From NCBI GenBank assembly GCA_900468535.1, contig UBTY01000069.1, positions 1 through 44,461 of the forward strand: DNA of 44,461 bases, read 5' to 3'. The position numbers and the translations under genes are program-made. Below, piece after piece: positions 16,076 to 24,508 of this stretch; positions within the stretch are counted from its first letter, which is position 1; every line of letters starts with the position of its first letter. Origin of the DNA: Hyphomicrobiales bacterium (GTDB lineage Bacteria > Pseudomonadota > Alphaproteobacteria > Rhizobiales > Rhizobiaceae). The notes under the pieces are model-generated. The model had not been told where the DNA came from, made no database searches, and saw only the letters and a program-made list of their open reading frames with translations.

Positions 16076-17224
16076 TCAGAACTCCAGCTTCGGCACGTCG
16101 AGCCACCGGCGCTCTGCCCAGGATTTCAGGCCTAGTTCCGCCAGCTGGACACCCTTAGCTCCCGCCTCCAGTCCATATGGCCATGGGCTATTCTCAGCAA
16201 CGTGCCGCAGGAACATCTCCCACTGCGCCTTGAAGCCGTTGTCGAACGCTTGCGTGTCCGGCACTTCGTCCCAGGTCTTGTAGAAATCGATCGTCTGCGG
16301 CTGGTCCGGGTTCCATACGGGCTTCGGTGTATTGACGCGATGCTGCGTCCAGCATTTGGTCAGGCCGGCTACCGCCGAGCCATGCGTGCCGTCCACCTGG
16401 AACGTCACAAGGTCGTCACGGCGGACACGCACTGCCCAGGACGAATTGATGTGCGCGATGGCGCCACCTTCCAGCTCGAACGTCGCATAGGCGGCATCGT
16501 CGGTGTCGCAGTGATACGGTTTGCCGGCCTCGTCGACCCGAGTGCCGATATGGGTCGCGCCGAGACACGACACTGCTTTGACTTCGCCGAAGAGATTGTC
16601 GAGCACATATCGCCAATGGCACAGCATATCGAGAATGATGCCGCCGCCATCGGCCTTACGGTAGTTCCAGGACGGACGCTGGGCCGGAACGCCCCAATCA
16701 CCCTCGAACACCCAGTAGCCAAACTCGCCGCGCACCGAGAGAATCTTTCCGAAGAAGCCGGAATCCTTCAGCAGCGCCAGCTTGCGAAGGCCCGGAAGGA
16801 ACAGCTTGTCCTGCACGACGCCATGCTTGAGGCCCGATGCCCTCGCCTTCTTCGCGAGATCGATCGCCACCTGCAAATCGTCCGAGATCGGTTTTTCGCA
16901 ATAGACGTGCTTGCCGGCATCCAAGGCACGCGAGAGCAGTTCGGCACGCATGAGGGTCGTGCCGGCGTCGAAGAAGATCTGATCATCAGGATTGGCAAGC
17001 GCGCCATCGATATCCGACGACCAGCGCTTGATACCGTGCTTCCTGGCAAGCTCTTCCATCTTGGCCGGGTTCCGGCCGACGATGATCGGGTCGATCTCCA
17101 GCTTTTCTCCGGATTTCAGCGTCAGGCCACCCTGATCGCGGATTGCCAAAATCGAGCGGACGAGGTGCTGGTTGTAACCCATACGGCCGGTAACGCCGTG
17201 TAAAATGATCCCTAGACGAGCCAC
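16076..17224 (-). CDS. Gfo/Idh/MocA-family oxidoreductase (382 aa), first gene of operon
   Basis: The Rossmann fold has an unusual nucleotide motif, GVTGRMG (10-16), as seen in a subgroup of the family. The motif VYCEKPISDD gives E110-K111-P112. The C-terminal half contains ILDMLCHWRYVLDNLFGE, with the conserved His near the active site. It likely oxidises or reduces a sugar ring hydroxyl with NAD(P). It heads the minus-strand operon with the DUF993, isomerase and second oxidoreductase genes. The GTG start at 17224 is preceded by GGGAGAG. Upstream, in order, lie a strong leader hairpin (17253-17288) and an AGTAACT-AAAC-AGTTACT dyad (17289-17306), so expression is probably repressed by the neighbouring TetR protein. 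Confidence 0.91.
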   Translation of the reverse strand: MARLGIILHGVTGRMGYNQHLVRSILAIRDQGGLTLKSGEKLEIDPIIVGRNPAKMEELARKHGIKRWSSDIDGALANPDDQIFFDAGTTLMRAELLSRALDAGKHVYCEKPISDDLQVAIDLAKKARASGLKHGVVQDKLFLPGLRKLALLKDSGFFGKILSVRGEFGYWVFEGDWGVPAQRPSWNYRKADGGGIILDMLCHWRYVLDNLFGEVKAVSCLGATHIGTRVDEAGKPYHCDTDDAAYATFELEGGAIAHINSSWAVRVRRDDLVTFQVDGTHGSAVAGLTKCWTQHRVNTPKPVWNPDQPQTIDFYKTWDEVPDTQAFDNGFKAQWEMFLRHVAENSPWPYGLEAGAKGVQLAELGLKSWAERRWLDVPKLEF

Positions 17225-17252
17225 GTTTCTCTCCCTGCAAAAAATCTTGCGA

Positions 17253-17288
17253 GGCCGGCTGCACGCAACGGTGCAGCTCCTCCCGGCC
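17253..17288 (-). promoter_or_regulatory. 5' leader hairpin of the oxidoreductase operon
   Basis: Reading the minus strand, GGCCG (17288-17284) pairs with CGGCC (17257-17253), and GCTGCAC (17277-17271) with GTGCAGC (17264-17258) around a 6-nt loop. A one-sided bulge, GGAGGA (17283-17278), looks like a Shine-Dalgarno site but has no start codon in reach. It lies between the operator and the true ribosome-binding site. It could stabilise the mRNA or be part of the control; no T tract follows. Confidence 0.5.
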
Positions 17289-17306
17289 AGTAACTAAACA
17301 GTTACT
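17289..17306. promoter_or_regulatory. Operator O1 for the local repressor (likely TetR)
   Basis: Perfect inverted repeat AGTAACT-AAAC-AGTTACT, 7-bp arms with a 4-nt spacer, upstream of the minus-strand oxidoreductase operon. On the minus strand TTGACA occurs about 20 bp upstream, so the dyad would cover the -10/+1 region. Closely similar dyads lie at 18157-18170 and 30139-30158. Confidence 0.65.
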
Positions 17307-17359
17307 TTGATGACAGACGTAAAGCGTCGGTGTCAATAGACAAAACTAAATTTCGGGAT

Positions 17360-18034
17360 TCAGGCCTTGATCGAGGCCAGCGTCACGTGAACGATCTGGC
17401 GTTCCCAGGCATCGATATTCTCAGGCTGCGCCAGCTCGCGTCCGAAGATCGTGGAGAGGGTGTATTGGTTCGAAAGATAGAAATATCCGAGCGATGCAAT
17501 CGTCAGATAGACGTTCAGGGGATCGGCGCTGTCGATGAAGACGCCCGCCTTCTTTCCTCGTTCCAGCACCTGTTCGAGCTCGCCCAGCAAGTGTGAATGA
17601 AGCTCCTTCAGACGCACGGACTGACGCAGCCAGCGCGCCCGGTGCAGGTTTTCCGTGCCGAGAAGGCTGAGGAATTCCGGATGCTTGAGGAAATAGCGCC
17701 AGGTGAAGAGCGCGAGATCGCTGATCCCCTCTTCCGGGCTCCGGTCTCCGATGTGCAGGGCGCGCTCGGCGGTTCGGATGCCGACATAGGCCTCCTCCAG
17801 AACATGCAGGTAGAGCTGCTCCTTGTCGCCGAAGTAGTGGTAGAGCATGCGCTTGTTGGTGCCGGCGCGTTCGGCGATGGCATCGACGCGGGCGCCGCCC
17901 ATGCCGTTCTCGGCAAATTCCTGGGTTGCGGCCTCGAGAATGGCGGCACGCGTGCGCTCCGGATCGCGTTGCAGAACGCGCTCGCGCGGACGTCGTTTTG
18001 CGGTGGTCTTCCCCCCTCTTCCGGCGCCTTCCAT
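17360..18034 (-). CDS. TetR-family transcriptional regulator
   Basis: 224 residues. A basic N-terminal tail precedes the TetR DNA-binding domain: TRAAILEAATQEFAENGMGG (28-47), then the helix-turn-helix around 50-69 with AERAGTNKRMLYHYFGDKEQ. The all-helical effector domain fills 80-224. I chose the ATG at 18034 because AGGGGA lies just upstream and the domain begins there; the frame is open to 18163 but the extra sequence looks unrelated and overlaps the ABC operon promoter. It sits between the two outward-facing operons that carry the dyads O1 and O2, the standard place for their local repressor. The inducer is probably the imported sugar or an intermediate. Confidence 0.92.
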   Translation of the reverse strand: MEGAGRGGKTTAKRRPRERVLQRDPERTRAAILEAATQEFAENGMGGARVDAIAERAGTNKRMLYHYFGDKEQLYLHVLEEAYVGIRTAERALHIGDRSPEEGISDLALFTWRYFLKHPEFLSLLGTENLHRARWLRQSVRLKELHSHLLGELEQVLERGKKAGVFIDSADPLNVYLTIASLGYFYLSNQYTLSTIFGRELAQPENIDAWERQIVHVTLASIKA

Positions 18035-18126
18035 CAGCTTCCCCTTTTCAATGACTTCCCAGCGCTCATAGTGCCTTATGAGCAAATTGTAAAAAGCAAA
18101 TAGAACCGAGCTGTTCTTCATGGCGC

Positions 18127-18170
18127 TTGACAGACCCGGCGCTTCTCCATAGCTTGTAACCAATTAGTTA
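18127..18170 (+). promoter_or_regulatory. Promoter of the ABC operon with operator O2
   Basis: TTGACA (18127-18132), a 17-bp spacer and TAGCTT (18150-18155) form a plausible sigma-70 promoter. The dyad TAAC-CAATTA-GTTA (18157-18170) follows at once, over the expected start point near 18162. It matches O1 (TAACTAAACAGTTA) at 11 of 14 positions with the same arm spacing, so the same repressor likely binds both. Confidence 0.6.
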
Positions 18171-18234
18171 TTTGTTGCAAGAGAAACCAGCAAGGAGCGT
18201 GTGGAGGCGCTCCCCAAGGGAGGAGGAAAAACAG

Positions 18235-19521
18235 ATGACGTTCAGCATCAACAGACGTGGTTTTATGGCGGGTGGGGCCTCGCTTCTCACGCTTTCCGCA
18301 TTGGGCGCACCGGCATTTGCCGAGGATAGCCGCCTTCGTCTGATCTGGTGGGGCTCGCAGCCCCGCGCGGACAGAACCAACAAGGTTTCCGAGCTTTACA
18401 AAACGAAAAACCCGGGCGTTGCGATCACCGGCGAGTTTCTCGGCTGGGGCGACTACTGGCCACGCCTGGCAACACAGGTTGCCGGCAAGAACGCGCCTGA
18501 CGTGATCCAGATGGATTATCGCTACATCGTCGAATATGCCGGGCGCGGCGCGCTTGCGCCGCTCGAATCCTACATGCCGTCCAAGCTGAACCTCGGGGAT
18601 TTCGACCAGGCTCAGGTCGAAGGCGGAAGTGTCGGCGGACACCTTTACGGCGTCAGCCTCGGCGCGAATTCCGCGGCGACGGTCATCAACACGACCGCCT
18701 TCCAGGAAGCGGGCATCGACCTGCCGACGCAGGCAACGACTTGGGAAGAATTCGGCAAGATGGCTGCCGAACTGACCAAGGCGGGCAAGCGCAAGGGCAT
18801 GTTCGGCATGGCCGACGGCAGCGGCAACGAACCGCTCTTCGAAAACTACCTGCGCCAGCGTGGCAAGGCACTCTACACCGCCGATGGCAAGATCGCTTTC
18901 GGTGTCGAGGAAGCCTCGGAATGGTTCGACATGTGGAACAAGTTCCGCGACGCCGGAGCCTGTGTTCCAGCCGATGTGCAGGCGTTGGACAAGAACGACG
19001 TCGATACCAACACTGTCACACTCGGCAAATCGGCTTCCGGCTACGCGCACTCGAACCAGTTCGTCGCCTATCAGCAGATGAACAAGGACAAGCTTGCGCT
19101 CAGCAACTACATGCGCATCGCCAAGGATTCGAAGGGCGGTCATTATCGCAAGCCATCGATGTTCTTCTCGGTATCGGCACAATCGAAAGCCATCGAACAG
19201 GCTGTCGATTACGTCAATTTCTTCGTGACCAACCCGGAGGCAGCGGCATTGCTCGACGTCGAGCGTGGCATTCCGGAATCGAAGGCAATGCGCGATGTCG
19301 TGGCAACGAAGCTCGACGCTGTCGGCAAGATTCCGCTCGAGTATGTCGGTGGGCTCGGCGATCTCGCCGGGAAGCTGCCGCCGCCGCCGCCATCCGGCGC
19401 CGGCGAAGGGACGGACGTGCTGCGCAACATTTCCGAACAGATCGGCTTTGCGCAGTTGACGCCCGCCGACGGCGGCAAACAGCTTGTTGACGAGATCACG
19501 CGTATTCTCGCGCGGGGTTGA
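18235..19521 (+). CDS. Sugar ABC transporter substrate-binding protein (Tat-exported)
   Basis: 428 residues. The signal MTFSINRRGFMAGGASLL contains R7-R8 of a twin-arginine motif and ends at AFA. The mature protein is an extracellular solute-binding protein family 1 domain (opening LRLIWWGSQPRADRTNKV). A proline run (KLPPPPPSGAGEG) near residue 385 is unusual but lies in a likely surface loop. It would capture the sugar in the periplasm for the two permeases encoded next. AGGAGG lies 8 nt before the ATG. It is the first gene of the five-gene ABC operon, behind the promoter with operator O2, and is paralogous to the orphan binding protein at 7410-8699. Confidence 0.95.
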   Translation: MTFSINRRGFMAGGASLLTLSALGAPAFAEDSRLRLIWWGSQPRADRTNKVSELYKTKNPGVAITGEFLGWGDYWPRLATQVAGKNAPDVIQMDYRYIVEYAGRGALAPLESYMPSKLNLGDFDQAQVEGGSVGGHLYGVSLGANSAATVINTTAFQEAGIDLPTQATTWEEFGKMAAELTKAGKRKGMFGMADGSGNEPLFENYLRQRGKALYTADGKIAFGVEEASEWFDMWNKFRDAGACVPADVQALDKNDVDTNTVTLGKSASGYAHSNQFVAYQQMNKDKLALSNYMRIAKDSKGGHYRKPSMFFSVSAQSKAIEQAVDYVNFFVTNPEAAALLDVERGIPESKAMRDVVATKLDAVGKIPLEYVGGLGDLAGKLPPPPPSGAGEGTDVLRNISEQIGFAQLTPADGGKQLVDEITRILARG

Positions 19522-19526
19522 AGCAC

Positions 19527-20489
19527 ATGAACAATGCGATGCGTGCGACGGCTGACCCGGCCGTGACGGTGGAACATAACCAGAGAGCGGTCGCCGACAG
19601 TCGGTGGCGGCGAATCTGGAACGCCAACGCCCCCGGCTATTTTTTCCTTCTGCCGTGGCTGATCGGCTTCTTCGGGCTGACGCTCGGACCGGCCGTGATT
19701 TCGCTCTACCTCTCGTTCACCGACTTCGACATGATCCGGTCGGCCGAGTGGGTGGGTGCTGCGAACTACGTGCGCATCGCAACCGCCGACCCGAAATTTG
19801 CCGCAGCGATGAAGGTCACACTGACCTATGTGGTGCTGTCGGTCCCCTTCAAGCTCGCCTTCGCGCTGCTGGTCGCGATGGCGTTGAACAAAGGTGTGCG
19901 CGGCCTGCCCGTCTACCGCGCCATCTTCTACCTGCCCTCCCTGCTCGGCGGCAGCGTGGCAATCGCCGTGCTCTGGCGGCAGCTCTTTGCCGGCGACGGC
20001 CTGGTCAATGCCGCGCTTGCCCATTTCGGGATCGCCGGACCAAGCTGGATCTCGCATCCGAGCTATTCGATCTACACACTCGTAGCGTTGAGCGTCTGGC
20101 AGTTCGGCTCGCCAATGATCATCTTCCTTGCCGGTCTGCGCCAGATTCCGACCGACATGTATGAGGCCGCCAGCCTCGACGGCGCCTCCAAGTTCCGGCA
20201 GTTCTACAAGATCACGCTGCCGCTGCTGACGCCCGTCATCTTCTTCAATGCCGTCGTTCAGACGATCGATGCGTTCAAGGCTTTTACGCCGGCGTTCATC
20301 ATCTCCGGCGGCACCGGCGGGCCGATCAATTCGACGCTGTTCTACACGCTCTATCTCTATCAGGAGGCTTTCGGAAACTTCCGCATGGGCTACGCCTCGG
20401 CGCTCGCCTGGATCCTCGTGCTGATCATCGCGATCTTCACGGCCTTCTCCTTCCTGACCTCGCGTTATTGGGTGCACTACGATGACTAA
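19527..20489 (+). CDS. Sugar ABC transporter permease (MalF/UgpA type)
   Basis: 320 residues with six or so membrane helices, beginning with FFLLPWLIGFFGLTLGPAVI (about 38-57). The cytoplasmic EAA loop (EAASLDGASKFRQFYKITLP, about 212-231) docks to the ATPase subunit. This is the family permease that usually carries the longer N-terminus. I chose the ATG at 19527, 5 bp after the stop of the binding-protein gene; a TTG at 19518 would overlap that stop. It pairs with the next permease to form the membrane channel. The 3' end overlaps the second permease gene by 8 bp, so translation is coupled. Confidence 0.95.
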   Translation: MNNAMRATADPAVTVEHNQRAVADSRWRRIWNANAPGYFFLLPWLIGFFGLTLGPAVISLYLSFTDFDMIRSAEWVGAANYVRIATADPKFAAAMKVTLTYVVLSVPFKLAFALLVAMALNKGVRGLPVYRAIFYLPSLLGGSVAIAVLWRQLFAGDGLVNAALAHFGIAGPSWISHPSYSIYTLVALSVWQFGSPMIIFLAGLRQIPTDMYEAASLDGASKFRQFYKITLPLLTPVIFFNAVVQTIDAFKAFTPAFIISGGTGGPINSTLFYTLYLYQEAFGNFRMGYASALAWILVLIIAIFTAFSFLTSRYWVHYDD

Positions 20490-21366
20490 CGGGATCACCA
20501 CAGCCGTTGCGGCGCCGCCATCCGACATCACCAAACGCAGCCGACCGGCATCGGTCGTCATCCACGCGCTGCTGATCCTCGGCTCGCTGCTGATGCTCTA
20601 TCCGCTGCTATGGATGGTGTCGGCCTCAGTGCGCCCGGAAAACGAGATCTTCTCGTCCACCTCGCTCATTCCCTCGTCGGTCGACTTCGGTTCCTATGTG
20701 CGGGGATGGACCGGGCTCGACATCAGTTTCGGACGCTTCTTCTGGAACTCCCTGGTAATCTCGGTCCTCACCGTGATCGGTAATGTCGTTGCCTGTTCGC
20801 TGGCGGCCTATGCCTTTGCCCGCCTGCGCTTTGCCGGCCGGAACTTCTGGTTCGCGATCATGCTCGGCACGCTGATGATCCCGTATCACGTGACGCTCAT
20901 TCCGCAGTATGTGCTGTTCCTCAACCTCGGCTGGGTGAACACCATCCTGCCGCTGGTGGTGCCGAAGTTCCTTGCCAGCGATGCCTTCTTCATCTTCCTG
21001 ATGGTGCAGTTCTTCCGCGGCATCCCGCGCGAACTCGACGAAGCGGCGATGATGGACGGCTGCAGCGCCTGGCGTATCTACTGGAAGATCATGCTGCCGC
21101 TGTCACTGCCGGTGCTGGCAACCGCTGCGATCTTCTCCTTCATCTGGACCTGGGACGATTTCTTCGGGCCGCTGATCTACCTCAACGACATGAACACCTA
21201 CACGATCCAGCTCGGCCTGCGCACCTTCGTCGACTCGACCAGCGCATCGGACTGGGGCGGCCTGTTCGCCATGTCGACGCTGACGCTGGTGCCGGTGTTC
21301 TTCTTCTTCCTGTTCTTCCAGCGGCTGCTGATCGAAGGCATCGCTACGACAGGCATGAAGCGCTGA
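20482..21366 (+). CDS. Sugar ABC transporter permease (MalG/UgpE type)
   Basis: 294 residues. The first membrane helix is about 24-44 (VIHALLILGSLLMLYPLLWM). The MalG-type periplasmic loop with SSVDFGSYVRGW and five further helices follow. The EAA motif DEAAMMDGCSAWRIYWKIML lies about 185-204, and the C-terminus ends in the typical FFFLFFQRLLIEGIATTGMK. It completes the heterodimeric channel with the preceding permease, whose gene it overlaps by 8 bp. The next gene starts 21 bp downstream on the same strand. Confidence 0.95.
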   Translation: MTNGITTAVAAPPSDITKRSRPASVVIHALLILGSLLMLYPLLWMVSASVRPENEIFSSTSLIPSSVDFGSYVRGWTGLDISFGRFFWNSLVISVLTVIGNVVACSLAAYAFARLRFAGRNFWFAIMLGTLMIPYHVTLIPQYVLFLNLGWVNTILPLVVPKFLASDAFFIFLMVQFFRGIPRELDEAAMMDGCSAWRIYWKIMLPLSLPVLATAAIFSFIWTWDDFFGPLIYLNDMNTYTIQLGLRTFVDSTSASDWGGLFAMSTLTLVPVFFFFLFFQRLLIEGIATTGMKR

Positions 21367-21387
21367 TGCAGTTACGGATATAGATCA

Positions 21388-22461
21388 ATGACTATCAAGA
21401 ATGTTGCGATCGTTGGCTGCGGCATTGGCCGTTCCCACATCGTCGAAGGCTACCTGCCGCACCCCGACAAGTTCAAGGTCGTGGCGATCTGCGACCTGAA
21501 CGAAGAACGGCTGCGCGAGATCGGCGACGAATTTGACATCGCCAAGCGCACGACCTCGTTTGCCGATGTACTGGCTGACGAGAGTGTCGATATCGTCGAC
21601 ATCTGCACGCCGCCCGGCATTCACCTGGGGCAGGTGGTGGCGGCGCTGGCAGCGGGCAAGCACGTCATCTGCGAGAAGCCGCTGACCGGCTCGCTATCAG
21701 GCGTCGACACGATCATGGCAGCGGAGAAGGCGGCCAAGGGTACATTGATGCCGATCTTCCAGTATCGCTACGGCGACGGCATCGAGAAGGCAAAGCGGAT
21801 CATCGAGGCCGGCATCGCGGGCAAGCCCTACATGGGCTCCGTCGAGACCTTCTGGCTGCGGACACCCGAATATTACGCCGTGCCTTGGCGCGGCAAATGG
21901 GCGACCGAGCTCGGCGGCGTGCTGGTGACGCACGCGCTACACCTGCACGACATGCTGCTCCACCTGATGGGACCGGTCTCAAAGGTATTCGGCCGCGTCG
22001 CTACCCGGGTCAACGATATCGAGGTCGAGGATTGCGCCTCGGCAAGTCTGCTGATGCAGAACGGCGCCTTCGTATCGCTCTCCTGCACGCTTGGTTCGCA
22101 GGAGCAGATCAGCCGCCTGCGACTGCATTTCGAAAACGTCACCTTCGAGAGCAACCACGAGCCCTATTCGCCGGGCAAGGATCCGTGGAAGATCATCGCC
22201 GCCAATGACGAGGTTCAGGCGCGCATCGACGCCGTCATCGGAAACTGGCAGCCGGTGGCGCCTCGCTTCACCACGCAGATGGAGCATTTCCACGCCTATC
22301 TCAGCGGCAGCGGGCCGCTACCAGTGACGACAAGGGACGCGCGCCGCGCGCTGGAACTCGTCACCGCCATCTACCAATCGTCCGATACCGGCAGCGAAGT
22401 GATCCTGCCGATCGGATCGGACAGCCCGAAGTACGCCGACTGGCGTGCTCGCACGAAATAA
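21388..22461 (+). CDS. Gfo/Idh/MocA-family oxidoreductase inside the ABC operon (357 aa)
   Basis: The NAD(P)-binding motif is GCGIGRSH (10-17), and E96-K97-P98 in VICEKPLTGS is the family's catalytic motif. In the second half, GGVLVTHALHLHDMLLHLMG carries the conserved His residues near the substrate. It lies between the permease genes and the ATPase gene of the importer, so it most likely acts on the sugar being imported. With the two enzymes of the opposite operon, three members of this family serve this locus, which suggests successive oxidation and reduction steps. The ribosome-binding site is weak. Substrate unknown. Confidence 0.93.
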   Translation: MTIKNVAIVGCGIGRSHIVEGYLPHPDKFKVVAICDLNEERLREIGDEFDIAKRTTSFADVLADESVDIVDICTPPGIHLGQVVAALAAGKHVICEKPLTGSLSGVDTIMAAEKAAKGTLMPIFQYRYGDGIEKAKRIIEAGIAGKPYMGSVETFWLRTPEYYAVPWRGKWATELGGVLVTHALHLHDMLLHLMGPVSKVFGRVATRVNDIEVEDCASASLLMQNGAFVSLSCTLGSQEQISRLRLHFENVTFESNHEPYSPGKDPWKIIAANDEVQARIDAVIGNWQPVAPRFTTQMEHFHAYLSGSGPLPVTTRDARRALELVTAIYQSSDTGSEVILPIGSDSPKYADWRARTK

Positions 22462-22485
22462 CGGACCAGGGAGGATCCTGAGATC

Positions 22486-23565
<1,080 letters not shown>

Positions 23566-23571
23566 CCGCGC

Positions 23572-23625
23572 TTGACAGCTGATCCCTCTCTGGCCATGAT
23601 TTCAATAGGATAGGCCGCGAGAGGG
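23572..23625 (+). promoter_or_regulatory. Promoter and Shine-Dalgarno-sequestering hairpin before the kinase-like gene
   Basis: TTGACA (23572-23577), 17 bp and CATGAT (23595-23600) form a good sigma-70 promoter right after the ABC operon. CCCTCTC (23584-23590) pairs with GAGAGGG (23619-23625), and GGCC (23592-23595) with GGCC (23613-23616). GAGAGGG is the Shine-Dalgarno site of the gene starting at 23632, so in a transcript from further upstream the hairpin would hide it; a transcript from the local promoter would lack the left arm and leave it free. Confidence 0.5.
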
Positions 23626-23631
23626 AAAAGC

Positions 23632-24507
23632 GTGACGCCTGAAGATCGGATTCATGCGCTTGGCATATGGCAGGGTCCGATCGAAATTGTGCCGATCACC
23701 GGTGGCATCACCAACCGGAATTATCTGGTGCGCGATCGCACGGTTCGCCGCGTCGTCCGATTGGGTGAGGACATTCCGGTTCACCATATCAGCCGGCAGA
23801 ACGAGCTTGCCGCCAGCCAGGCCGCACATGCCGCAGGGCTTTCGCCTGAAGTCATTCATCATGCTCCGGGCGTGCTCGTCCTCGACTACATCGAATCGAA
23901 GGCACTCACGCCGGAGGATCTTCGGCGCCCCGAGACTTTGGAGCGTGTGATCCCCCTCGTGCGGGCCTGCCACCATGACATCGCCCGCGAATTTCGCGGC
24001 GCGGCGGCGATCTTCTGGGTCTTCCATGTCATTCGCGACTACATCGCCAATCTGGAAGCAGCCGACAGCTCCTATCGCCGGCTTTTCCCGGATCTGCTGG
24101 CAAAAGCCGAAAGGCTGGAGGCGGCGGGCGGCCCGTTCGAGATTGCCTTCGGTCACAATGACATGCTGGCCGCCAACTTTCTCGATGACGGCAAGCGCCT
24201 GTGGCTGATCGACTGGGACTATGCGGGGTTCAACACACCGCTCTTCGATCTGGGCGGCCTTGCCTCCAACAGCGAGTTTTCCGAGGCGACCGAGCGATCG
24301 ATGCTTGAGACCTACTATCGGATGCCGCTGAGCGCGGACCTCTGGCGGCGCTATCAGGCGATGAAGTGCGCCTCGCTGCTGCGCGAGACGCTGTGGAGCA
24401 TGGTGTCCGAAATCCACTCCACCATCGACTTCGACTACGCAGGCTACACGGCCGAGAATCTTACGCGCTTCGAGCGCGCCTACGACGCTTTCGAACAGGA
24501 TCGATAA
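23632..24507 (+). CDS. Choline/aminoglycoside kinase-like phosphotransferase
   Basis: 291 residues of the APH/choline kinase superfamily. The N-lobe has ITGGITNRNYLVR (22-34) as nucleotide loop. The catalytic loop is GHNDMLAANF (174-183, with D177 and N182), and the metal-binding motif is IDWDYAG (193-199, D194). Bacterial members phosphorylate choline, ethanolamine, thiamine or small sugars/antibiotics. The start is a GTG at 23632 with GAGAGGG upstream. The stop is 1 bp from the start of the dimethylglycine dehydrogenase-like gene. That pairing suggests a quaternary-amine or choline-related substrate, by inference only. Confidence 0.85.
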   Translation: MTPEDRIHALGIWQGPIEIVPITGGITNRNYLVRDRTVRRVVRLGEDIPVHHISRQNELAASQAAHAAGLSPEVIHHAPGVLVLDYIESKALTPEDLRRPETLERVIPLVRACHHDIAREFRGAAAIFWVFHVIRDYIANLEAADSSYRRLFPDLLAKAERLEAAGGPFEIAFGHNDMLAANFLDDGKRLWLIDWDYAGFNTPLFDLGGLASNSEFSEATERSMLETYYRMPLSADLWRRYQAMKCASLLRETLWSMVSEIHSTIDFDYAGYTAENLTRFERAYDAFEQDR

Positions 24508-24508
24508 T

